This document shows, piece by piece, positions 1-6,300 of a stretch of DNA of 11,133 nucleotides. The position numbers and the translations under genes were made by a program. Under the pieces are notes generated by a model, which saw only the letters and a list, made by a program, of their open reading frames with translations, ran no database searches and was not told where the DNA came from. How positions within the stretch are numbered: the stretch's first letter is position 1; every line of letters begins with the position of its first letter. This stretch comes from Acidobacteriaceae bacterium (GTDB lineage: Bacteria > Acidobacteriota > Terriglobia > Terriglobales > Acidobacteriaceae), in contig JAOAPJ010000099.1 of the NCBI GenBank assembly GCA_025462805.1, positions 1 to 11,133 on the forward strand. Direction: 5' to 3'.

Positions 1-1136
1 TTGGCGATCGTTCCTATGATTGGAAGCCCATCTGGTGAACAGGGCCGAGCACCCCTCCATACGGGCACAGCTGATGCTAAGAGTTCTTGCGTGTACGTCT
101 CTTGCAGGTACCGACGCAGCGGCCGCGTCAACTGCGTGGACGTGACATTTCGGTGGGAATCCCGGGATCGCGTGTCGCCCAGATGCAGGTAACCACCAAT
201 CCGCAGCCCGTTATCGATCGGAGTCGCGAGCAGCCTGGCCTCAGCGAAGATTGTCGGGAGATCGACACCGCCCGCGATGGCAAAATCCGCGGTGTAGCCC
301 TCGGCAGGCTGAACGGGAAGCTTCAATCCCAATGGTTGGATCAGAGTATTGATCTGGTATCCGGTGGCAAGCACAACGCCCGACACTTCCACGCTGGTAT
401 TGCCGAGGTCTGCCGCAATCACCTGCCCCCGCTGCATACGCAGGCGCTTCACTGGGGATGGTGACCTCATTTCCACGCCCATCTCCTTGAGCCGGGCAGC
501 GATAGCGGCTAGAAGGCGCGTGGGAGTGACAAAACAGTCGGCAGAGTAGTACGCACCCCCAGCTAGCTGGGGAAGTAGGTTGCAAGAGAAAGTGCGTAAG
601 TCGGCAGCGGTCAGTGGTTCTACGTCGATACCTGCAGATCGCATGGAAGCTGCGCTTGAACGAAAGTGCAGAAAGCCCTTCGTAGAAGAAAATAGCTCCA
701 GCGTTCCCTTGCAGCGGAGTTCGAATTGCAGCTTCTGCTCGAGATCCCTAAAGAGTTCGATGCTTTCCAGACACAACCGCGTCAGTGTAGCGGCTCGCTC
801 GGGATAACCAGCAGAGAAACTGGCTCGGCAAAACTGCCAAAGCCATCGAAGTAAATCGGGATTGGGCGGAAACCTGATTTTGAGGGGACTGTTGGGACGC
901 CACAACCAGCGCAGCGCTTGAGACACAACTCCAGGTGAGGCGAGCGGCAGGCTATGGCTGACGGCGAGGAGTCCGAGGTTGCCCGAAGAAGCCCCTGAAC
1001 CGTACGACGACTGCTCGCAGAGCATGACAGGAATTCCAGCAACGCGAAGCGAGTAGGCACAGCAAAGGCCGATGACTCCGCCACCGATAACAAGGATGGG
1101 GCGGCTCTGCGTCGCCAGGTCGGCAGGACTGGTCAT
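1..1136 (-). CDS. FAD-dependent D-amino-acid dehydrogenase (DadA/DAO family), C-terminus cut by window edge
   Basis: This frame stays open from an ATG at 1136-1134 to the window edge, giving 378 codons. The N-terminus has a Rossmann FAD/NAD-binding motif, GGGVIGL (G18-x-G20-x-x-G23), with an acidic residue ending strand beta-2 (E41) and then SGASSGNLGLL. The middle has the DadA-type stretch SPLKIRFPPNPDLLRW. Near the cut end is the family signature W360-R-G-A-R-P-C-S-P-D-G-L-P-I-I-G. DadA-like proteins are usually about 410-430 residues, so some 40 residues are missing. The family oxidises D-amino acids, including D-proline or cis-4-hydroxy-D-proline, to the imine and passes electrons to the respiratory chain or oxygen. 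The ATG lies inside the stop of the upstream reductase gene (ATGA overlap, 1133-1136), so translation is probably coupled. No signal peptide is seen. Family assignment is firm; the exact substrate is inferred from neighbours. Confidence 0.88.
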   Translation of the reverse strand, partial: MTSPADLATQSRPILVIGGGVIGLCCAYSLRVAGIPVMLCEQSSYGSGASSGNLGLLAVSHSLPLASPGVVSQALRWLWRPNSPLKIRFPPNPDLLRWLWQFCRASFSAGYPERAATLTRLCLESIELFRDLEQKLQFELRCKGTLELFSSTKGFLHFRSSAASMRSAGIDVEPLTAADLRTFSCNLLPQLAGGAYYSADCFVTPTRLLAAIAARLKEMGVEMRSPSPVKRLRMQRGQVIAADLGNTSVEVSGVVLATGYQINTLIQPLGLKLPVQPAEGYTADFAIAGGVDLPTIFAEARLLATPIDNGLRIGGYLHLGDTRSRDSHRNVTSTQLTRPLRRYLQETYTQELLASAVPVWRGARPCSPDGLPIIGTIA

Positions 1137-2116
1137 CCCCCCGACCCGGGCGCAGAGTTTGGCTGCCGGACCAGCTTAAGAAGCATTCGCGCTGCGACCA
1201 TATCCTCGAGTGCACAGCCGACGCTCTTGAAGAGGGTGATGTCCTCCGCCGTACGGCGCACGGACGAAGCGTTGAGCAGCGCTCCCTGCAGATCGGATAC
1301 AACATGTGAGCGGTTGACGCTGCCTTCTTCGATTGGCTTGAGGAGATCTCCAGCTTCAGCAAGCGCTCCGCCGTAAGTATCAACGACCAGCCTAGAACGC
1401 GCAACCGTAAGGCTATCAACCTCCCGGCAATCGTGTGTGAAGGCTCCAACGGCGTTGATGTGGGTTCCTGGAGCGATAACAGCTCCGCTGAAGAGAGGTT
1501 CGGTCGATGTGGTGCAGGTGCAGATCACCGATGCTTCTGCAGCACACGTACCGGCAGAGACAGCTGACGCGGAGACACCATGTCGCTGTTCGATTTGCTG
1601 AGCGAACCAGCGGCTCTTCTCCATTGAAGAACCACATACCAGTATCTGCTTAAAGCCGCGCACGTGGAGCATGGCGCTCACATGCGCTTGCGCAATGGCA
1701 CCTGTGCCAAAGATGCCGAGGATGTTGGCGTCCTCACGTGCGAGCGCCCGTGTGGCTACTGCGGATGTAGCGGCGGTGCGCAGCTCGGTCATTGCGTTCG
1801 CCTCGATAAACGCGCTGGTGACTCCATCGAGTGAATGGAACGTATAGCTTGACTTATATGTCCTTGGACCTCTGCCTGGGCGCCCGATCAGCAAAATGGT
1901 CTTTATTCCAATGGCGTCTTCGGCTTGGCATGGCATCACCAGGATGACGCGACCGTCTACCAAAAACCGGGAACGCAACGGACCGCGGTCAGGATTGTAT
2001 TCGTTACGAAATGCGAGATCGATCGATTCGATGAGTTGTGGAAGGGCAAGCAGTTCGCTTACCTGTTTATCATTCAGCACCAACATGGAGGCAGGCGCAA
2101 GTTCGGTGTCTAACAT
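1133..2116 (-). CDS. Ornithine cyclodeaminase/mu-crystallin family protein, probable ketimine (delta1-pyrroline-2-carboxylate) reductase
   Basis: The product is 327 residues, normal for the family. Visible hallmarks are IGIKT (K72), TELRTAATSAVATRALAR (R113), the Rossmann motif GIFGTGA (134-140) and the C-terminal EDITLFKSVGCALEDM block. True ornithine cyclodeaminases have a catalytic Asp directly after HINAVGG; this protein reads HINAVGAF, with Phe226 at that place. This argues against cyclodeamination and for the NAD(P)H-dependent ketimine reductase branch, where LhpI of Azospirillum reduces delta1-pyrroline-2-carboxylate to L-proline. That activity would consume the imine made by the overlapping downstream dehydrogenase, or the product of a trans-3-hydroxyproline dehydratase. 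The gene lies 93 bp downstream of the TonB-dependent receptor on the same strand. The ATG at 2116 has a purine-rich AAGGGA about 10 bases upstream; an internal Met11 is an alternative start that fits the family's usual N-terminus. Alanine dehydrogenase-like or opine-type reduction cannot be excluded. Confidence 0.85.
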   Translation of the reverse strand: MLDTELAPASMLVLNDKQVSELLALPQLIESIDLAFRNEYNPDRGPLRSRFLVDGRVILVMPCQAEDAIGIKTILLIGRPGRGPRTYKSSYTFHSLDGVTSAFIEANAMTELRTAATSAVATRALAREDANILGIFGTGAIAQAHVSAMLHVRGFKQILVCGSSMEKSRWFAQQIEQRHGVSASAVSAGTCAAEASVICTCTTSTEPLFSGAVIAPGTHINAVGAFTHDCREVDSLTVARSRLVVDTYGGALAEAGDLLKPIEEGSVNRSHVVSDLQGALLNASSVRRTAEDITLFKSVGCALEDMVAARMLLKLVRQPNSAPGSGG

Positions 2117-2140
2117 GAACGATCATCCCTTGCGCCGGCC

Positions 2141-2157
2141 TTAGTCCGTTTAGTCCG
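2141..2157. repeat. Short tandem direct repeat upstream of the reductase gene
   Basis: TTAGTCCG occurs twice, separated by one base (2141-2148 and 2150-2157), in the 93-bp gap between the receptor stop and the reductase start. On the minus strand it reads as CGGACTAA repeated at a 9-bp period, about 25 bases upstream of the reductase ATG. It could be a regulator half-site array or a chance duplication. No convincing promoter or terminator was found in this gap. Confidence 0.3.
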
Positions 2158-2209
2158 GAACACCGGCCAGAGCCCATAGTAAATACATATCAGCCGCAAG
2201 AGGCTACGG

Positions 2210-4996
2210 TTAGAAACGATACCGTACACCTAACTGAATGAGACGCTGTTCTCCCTGTAGGGGATCACCGGCGAACTCCGTGGGTTGCCCAAAGTTAGAA
2301 GCCTGCTGATTTCCGATGAAGCCGGCAGGGTTTCTGTTGTTGAAGATGTTGTACATCTCGAAATCGCCTTCGAGGCTGCCCCATTCTTTCAAATGAAAAG
2401 TCTTGGCAAGCCGCACATCGGATTGAAATGACTTGGCACCAAGGCCGGCATTCTTTGTAGCGATTCCGGCGGGAAGGTCATTGTTCACTCCGTCGCCATT
2501 GAGGTCGATGCCAGCAATGATGTTGTAGTGCAGTGCGGAAGAGAAACGGTTGATCGAGGATAGCTGAAACTGCAGCGGCAGGGTCCAGATGGGGCTGACT
2601 AAGAAGGAATGAGCTGGCTGCAACGCGCAGGGGCCGAAATTCGCTGCTGCACCGGGATTGTTCTCATCGATGGGCAGGGAGGTGGCACCCGCGTCGAAGC
2701 CTTGATCAGCGGCGATTACATCAGTCGAGTGGCAGCGCGAGAAGACATACCAGGCGGTCAGTTCGAAGTTATTGCCATAGCGATGCGTGACTGAGAGATT
2801 TAGAGCGCGGTAGTTACTCTTGCCATTGGTAGTCTCGATGCGGAGCGGGAAATCGAAACCAGCGCCGGCGTACTCATTGAAACGGTTGATGCGGTTAGCC
2901 TGCGCCGCGTGGTCGCCACGCGAGAAGAGGAAATCAGCAGTAAACGTGGTTTTGCTGCCGATGGCGCGCTGCATGCCGATCGTAGCGTGCTGATATCTAG
3001 GGTCAACCTGATTCGGGTCCGCAACCGAGTCAGGCAGCGCTGCCGCTGTAGAGCCGATCTGATTTTGAGGTAGCGGTTGGCCATATTGATAGAAGGACCC
3101 ATCCGGATTCGTGATGCCGTTCGGATCGTTCACATAGTAGCCAAGCCGCAGAGGATTGCTGTTGCGCTCGTCGAGCGTATAGAAGGTGGTGAGGATGGGA
3201 AAGTTGAAGTAGAGGCCGTAGCCGCCGCGTAGGACAGTCTGTCCATCGCCAGTGAGCTGATAGACGAATCCAACGCGCGGTCCGAAATTGGTCGCCGGGG
3301 TGCTCATCTGCTTTCCGTGAAAAGTTGGCAGGGCAGACTGCAGGAAGCGGTAAGTGGGGCTGTAGTTTTGATTGAACGCTACTCCCCCGTAATAGTCCCA
3401 GCGCAGCCCGAGATTCAGGGTAAGCCTACGGCTGGTCTGCCAGTCGTCCTGTACGAAGGCACCGAGGCGGTGCAAGTTGTTTGTCTGAAACACACCGCTG
3501 CCGACGTTGTAGAAGATCTGGTTGATGGGCGACGTCAACGAATTCCCGAGAAAGTAATACTGCGGTGTGGTCTGGGTAGTGTAGTTGGCGGCCACGTGCG
3601 GCGTAAAGACGTACTCAATACCGGTCTTGATGTTGTGGGTAGTACGCCCTGCCAGGGAGAAGCCGAAGGTATCGCGCAGTTGGAGCTTCTTGAGCGAGGT
3701 CGACTGCGGAAACGCAGTGCCCTGTCCCAGGGTCACTCCATTCGGGAAGATGAGCGTTGGACCAACGTGATTCGGCGGCAAGCTATTTTCCCACGTTGTG
3801 ACGCCGAAGGTCATTTGGTTGATGTGCGTAGGAGAAAGGATGGTCGTCAGGTTCACGATACCGGCGTTGTAGGTGTTGTCGTTGAAGCCTTGTGCCTGCG
3901 TTGGAGTGAGCGTGTTTGCCCCGTACGCTGCTCCGTTGGTTTCACGCGAGTAGCGCAGGCTCAACAAGTTGGCGGTATTCAACTGCGCATCAAGCTTGCC
4001 AGTAATCGTCAATAGGGTCTGCGGCAGCGTCTCCGGACCATCGAGAGAAGGATCGAGGCCCAGGGTGTTCACAGTATTGACGGTGTGTTGTTGAAGGCGC
4101 TCAGCGGCGCCAAAGAAGAAAAGTTTGTCGCGCTCGATGGGTCCGCCGAAGGAACCGCCGAACTGGTTTCGAAGATAGGCGCCTTTCGGTTGTCCGTTGA
4201 GCTCCTCAGTGTGGGTCCGCCAGTTGAGGTCCTGGTTCCTGAAGTATTCAAAGCCGGTTCCATGAAACTTGTTTGTTCCCGACTTGGTGATCACGTTAAT
4301 GATGCCGTAGGCAGCGCGGCCCTGTTCGGCCGTGAAGCGGTGCGTGATCACCTGGAATTCCTGGATGGCATCAAGGCTGACGGTGTAGAGCAGACCACCG
4401 TCGAGATCTTCGCTATCATCCGCATTGTCGATGTTGAAATCCGTGAAGCGTGAGCGGCCACCCGCAATGGAGGGCATCAGCCGGTTCTGCTCGGTGGGAT
4501 CGCCATTGTAGGTGAGCGTCACGCCGGGCGTCAGGATGGCCAAGTTCGCGAACTGCCGGGATTCGAGAGGCAGATCCTGGGTTTGGCGCTGGTCGATCGT
4601 TGAGCCGATGAACGATTCCTGCGTGTTCACAGTGGTGGGCTGGGCCTGAACATCCACCGATTCCGCGACCGAGCCCACGGAGAGCGTGGCATTGGCGGTT
4701 TGTGTGGATCCGACGGTGAGGGAAATGCCTTCCAACTTCTTCGTTGCAAATCCCTGCTTGGAGACAACGAGCTGATATGTACCCGCAGGGAGCGCAACGA
4801 TGGCATAGGCACCTGTGTCCAGAGTCTGGGCTGAGCGCTCCAGGTTGGTGTTCACATTCCTGGCTGTGACTGCGGCGCCCTGAATTGCCGCGCCTCCGGA
4901 GTCCGTGACGAAGCCACGGAGATCCACCGTGGCTTGCTGGGCCAAGCAGCGAACAGACAGGAGAAGGACGGCGACAGCGAGGCGGCGGAATTGCAT
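2210..4996 (-). CDS. Oar-like TonB-dependent receptor with carboxypeptidase-regulatory-like N-terminal domain
   Basis: This is a 928-residue outer-membrane receptor. It begins with a signal peptide (MQFRRLAVAVLLLSVRCLAQ, cleavage around residue 20). A carboxypeptidase-D regulatory-like beta-sandwich follows at roughly residues 24-107 (VDLRGFVTDSGGAAIQGAAV to the LSVGS end). Next come a plug region (about 108-240, containing DAIQEFQVITHRFTAEQGRA and the INVITKSGTNKFHG segment) and a long beta-barrel ending in GVRYRF. The terminal Phe is the usual recognition signal for outer-membrane barrel assembly. Proteins of this build are abundant in Acidobacteriota and are thought to import oligosaccharides, peptides or other large substrates using TonB energy. 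It is somewhat short for the class (often about 1,000-1,200). It is the first gene of the minus-strand arm, divergent from the GntR regulator, with a palindrome and a G-run just upstream of its start. The substrate cannot be read from sequence; context suggests a peptide or amino-acid derivative. Confidence 0.9.
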   Translation of the reverse strand: MQFRRLAVAVLLLSVRCLAQQATVDLRGFVTDSGGAAIQGAAVTARNVNTNLERSAQTLDTGAYAIVALPAGTYQLVVSKQGFATKKLEGISLTVGSTQTANATLSVGSVAESVDVQAQPTTVNTQESFIGSTIDQRQTQDLPLESRQFANLAILTPGVTLTYNGDPTEQNRLMPSIAGGRSRFTDFNIDNADDSEDLDGGLLYTVSLDAIQEFQVITHRFTAEQGRAAYGIINVITKSGTNKFHGTGFEYFRNQDLNWRTHTEELNGQPKGAYLRNQFGGSFGGPIERDKLFFFGAAERLQQHTVNTVNTLGLDPSLDGPETLPQTLLTITGKLDAQLNTANLLSLRYSRETNGAAYGANTLTPTQAQGFNDNTYNAGIVNLTTILSPTHINQMTFGVTTWENSLPPNHVGPTLIFPNGVTLGQGTAFPQSTSLKKLQLRDTFGFSLAGRTTHNIKTGIEYVFTPHVAANYTTQTTPQYYFLGNSLTSPINQIFYNVGSGVFQTNNLHRLGAFVQDDWQTSRRLTLNLGLRWDYYGGVAFNQNYSPTYRFLQSALPTFHGKQMSTPATNFGPRVGFVYQLTGDGQTVLRGGYGLYFNFPILTTFYTLDERNSNPLRLGYYVNDPNGITNPDGSFYQYGQPLPQNQIGSTAAALPDSVADPNQVDPRYQHATIGMQRAIGSKTTFTADFLFSRGDHAAQANRINRFNEYAGAGFDFPLRIETTNGKSNYRALNLSVTHRYGNNFELTAWYVFSRCHSTDVIAADQGFDAGATSLPIDENNPGAAANFGPCALQPAHSFLVSPIWTLPLQFQLSSINRFSSALHYNIIAGIDLNGDGVNNDLPAGIATKNAGLGAKSFQSDVRLAKTFHLKEWGSLEGDFEMYNIFNNRNPAGFIGNQQASNFGQPTEFAGDPLQGEQRLIQLGVRYRF

Positions 4997-5000
4997 TGTT

Positions 5001-5006
5001 CCCCCC
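5001..5006 (-). promoter_or_regulatory. G-run ribosome binding site of the receptor gene
   Basis: On the minus strand six G residues sit four bases before the receptor ATG (4996-4994). No ordinary AGGAGG is present, so this run is the likely Shine-Dalgarno element. It directly abuts the 18-bp palindrome, so a protein bound there could also hinder translation initiation or early transcription. Confidence 0.4.
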
Positions 5007-5024
5007 TACAGTTATGTAACTGTA
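5007..5024. promoter_or_regulatory. 18-bp palindrome, candidate operator upstream of the TonB-dependent receptor
   Basis: TACAGTTATGTAACTGTA has perfect 8-bp arms around a central TG. It lies 10 bp upstream of the receptor start and about 115 bp upstream of the gntR start. A TTGACG box (minus strand, 5049-5044) lies upstream, so the palindrome would overlap the -10/start-site region of the receptor promoter; the best -10 match there is weak. The GT...AC core resembles GntR-family operator patterns. Position and symmetry suggest repression by the adjacent regulator; this is inference. Confidence 0.5.
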
Positions 5025-5043
5025 TGACACGCCGCCTCGTTAA

Positions 5044-5049
5044 CGTCAA
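5044..5049 (-). promoter_or_regulatory. Candidate -35 box of the receptor promoter
   Basis: The minus strand reads TTGACG here, five of six matches to TTGACA. No strong -10 hexamer lies 17 bases downstream; TACAGT at a 19-base spacing (5024-5019) is the best, and it forms the first arm of the palindrome. The flanking CGTTAACG (5038-5045) is a further small palindrome. Confidence 0.3.
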
Positions 5050-5126
5050 TGTAAAAGTGATCCCTCTTGAAGAAGGAGACTCTCGCTTACCTTCGCGAAG
5101 GGGCATCAAGTAGCGGGCGAACTCTA

Positions 5127-5132
5127 TATAAT
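5127..5132 (+). promoter_or_regulatory. Candidate -10 box of the gntR promoter
   Basis: A perfect TATAAT sits seven bases before the GTG start of the regulator gene. No good -35 hexamer is visible at 16-18 bases upstream. If this box is used, transcription would begin at or one base before the GTG, giving a leaderless mRNA, which agrees with the lack of any Shine-Dalgarno sequence there. Confidence 0.35.
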
Positions 5133-5139
5133 CCGCGTC

Positions 5140-6162
5140 GTGAAGAGGACGAATATCCCACCCAAGGGTTCCGAGCGTTTTACCTTGAACCCGGAAAGCG
5201 GATTGCCGCTTTATCTGCAAATCGCTCACGAGTTTATATACAGGATCGAGTCGGGCATACTGCGTCAGAATGATAAGCTGCCAGGCATTCGCAGGTTGGC
5301 AGCCGAACTCGGTATCTCTTTTCTCACAGTCGATAAGGCTTACAAATGGCTCCGCAGTCGCGGGGTAGTATCCAGCATTCCGGGTGTCGGCGTTCGTGTT
5401 CAACTCACGCTCGAGCCGACGCCTGAAGAGCTGCGGCAGCGGCAGAAGATCAGCAGGCTGGCCGAGAAGGTTGTGCGGCTCTCGATTAAGGAAGGGCTGG
5501 ATCCCTCACTCGTAGCGCAGGCCGTAACGCATTATGCGCGCACACACGAGGCGACAGCTCGTTTACCTGAGATTGTCTTCGTGGAATGTCACCCAGAGTA
5601 TGTGGATGACTACATCTCGGAGCTCCGGCGGGCGCTCGCCGAAGAACAGGTTAAAGTCCGAGGACTCCTGCTCGACGACCTGGGCAAGAACGGCTTCTCT
5701 GTCGAGCAAGGATTGGGCAAGGCGGTATACCTGACCACCACGCTGTACCATTTCGATTTCGTGCAGCAGGCAGTCGTCAAACAGGGTGTGCGGGTGGTCG
5801 CGCTGTCTCACACGCTTGACCAGGAAGCCGTCCAGCGCATTGCCGATGTGGAACCAGAGAAAAACCTCGGCGTGCTCCTTGGGCCGGTTGATCCGCCTCC
5901 GGGCATTATTCAGACCATCGAGTTTTACCGGAATCAGGATCCAGGCACGATTCCGTTCGCTGTGATCACGGACCGCAATGCTGCGCGGCGGCTTCTAAAG
6001 ACGTGCGACGTAGTCGCGTACACGGCCTCCTGCCAGGAATACGTGCGCTCTCTTGCTCCCGGTCATCCGCCGACAATTCTTGTGCGTTTCGTTCCCGACC
6101 AGGAGGCGATAACAAAAATTCGCCTGTTGCTCGCACGCCGCGAACAGAACGGCAAGCACTAG
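5140..6162 (+). CDS. GntR-family transcriptional regulator with a large C-terminal sensor-like domain
   Basis: The product is 340 residues. The N-terminal part (about residues 20-88) is a GntR-type winged helix: GLPLYLQIAHEF, then IRRLAAELGISFLTVDKAYKWL as the helix-turn-helix, then the wing SSIPGVGVRV. This opening resembles the YtrA or MocR type. The C-terminal 240 residues do not look like a MocR aminotransferase (no PLP-lysine motif seen), nor like the all-helical FadR C-domain. They alternate hydrophobic strands and helices (EIVFVECHPEYVDDYI, KVRGLLLDDL, VRVVALSHTL, IPFAVITDRN), suggesting an alpha/beta ligand-binding fold. The start is GTG at 5140; there is no clear Shine-Dalgarno. The gene lies between the two arms of the locus, divergent from the receptor and upstream of the enzyme operon, so it most likely controls both in response to a substrate or intermediate. 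The ligand is unknown. Confidence 0.85.
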   Translation: MKRTNIPPKGSERFTLNPESGLPLYLQIAHEFIYRIESGILRQNDKLPGIRRLAAELGISFLTVDKAYKWLRSRGVVSSIPGVGVRVQLTLEPTPEELRQRQKISRLAEKVVRLSIKEGLDPSLVAQAVTHYARTHEATARLPEIVFVECHPEYVDDYISELRRALAEEQVKVRGLLLDDLGKNGFSVEQGLGKAVYLTTTLYHFDFVQQAVVKQGVRVVALSHTLDQEAVQRIADVEPEKNLGVLLGPVDPPPGIIQTIEFYRNQDPGTIPFAVITDRNAARRLLKTCDVVAYTASCQEYVRSLAPGHPPTILVRFVPDQEAITKIRLLLARREQNGKH

Positions 6163-6207
6163 ATCGCGAACCCCGGTCCATTTTTCTCTTGACAGAAATC
6201 GCGATCT
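6161..6207. repeat. 9-bp inverted repeat between gntR and the racemase operon
   Basis: AGATCGCGA (6161-6169, beginning in the gntR stop codon) is matched by its exact reverse complement TCGCGATCT (6199-6207). The 29-base loop holds a T-rich stretch and a TTGACA box. The second arm also contains the 8-bp palindrome ATCGCGAT (6198-6205). The wide loop and the T-run inside it do not fit a Rho-independent terminator; paired regulator sites are more likely, but unproven. Confidence 0.35.
6189..6194 (+). promoter_or_regulatory. Candidate -35 box (TTGACA) of the racemase operon
   Basis: A perfect TTGACA lies about 107 bases before the racemase start. The hexamer at the normal 17-base spacing (TGCGAT) is poor, while a good TATAAC (6220-6225) is 25 bases away. 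Either one of the two boxes is fortuitous, or the promoter needs help from a regulator acting at the palindrome that covers the -10 area. Confidence 0.35.
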
Positions 6208-6225
6208 GTTATGCGATCGTATAAC
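6208..6225. promoter_or_regulatory. 18-bp near-perfect palindrome, candidate operator of the racemase operon
   Basis: GTTATGCGATCGTATAAC is symmetric except for one pair (6213/6220). Its outer arms GTTAT/ATAAC share the GTTA...TAAC pattern with the palindrome before the receptor gene, though the spacing between arms differs (8 bases here, 2 there when counted from the same GTTA/TAAC core plus one base). It overlaps the TATAAC hexamer. An in-frame ATG at 6211 falls inside it, which is one reason to place the gene start at 6301. Confidence 0.45.
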
Positions 6226-6291
6226 TCTTCGCCTGCAATCAGCGAGGCAGCGGAGCCTCATACGGAAAAACTGGCCACCCCACGTGCCAGC

Positions 6292-6296
6292 GGGAG
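6292..6296 (+). promoter_or_regulatory. Ribosome binding site that decides the racemase start
   Basis: GGGAG lies four bases before the ATG at 6301. The longer in-frame ATG at 6211 has no such sequence before it and sits within the putative promoter palindrome. Confidence 0.5.
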
Positions 6297-6300
6297 ATGG

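Noticed and set aside
1..1136. Left end read as a degraded or frameshifted pseudogene because several short overlapping frames cover it
   Set aside because: One minus-strand frame is open from 1136 to the edge and carries N- and C-terminal DadA-family motifs in order, so the gene is intact apart from the window cut.
3317..4015. 232-codon plus-strand frame inside the TonB-dependent receptor gene
   Set aside because: Antisense to well-conserved receptor coding sequence, with no ribosome site or domain of its own.
6161..6207. Inverted repeat after gntR read as a Rho-independent terminator
   Set aside because: The loop is 29 bases long and the T-rich stretch is inside the loop, not after the stem.
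6211..6300. Longer N-terminus for the racemase-family protein from ATG 6211
   Set aside because: The ATG sits inside the palindrome/-10 region, has no ribosome site, and adds 30 residues before the point where family proteins normally begin.
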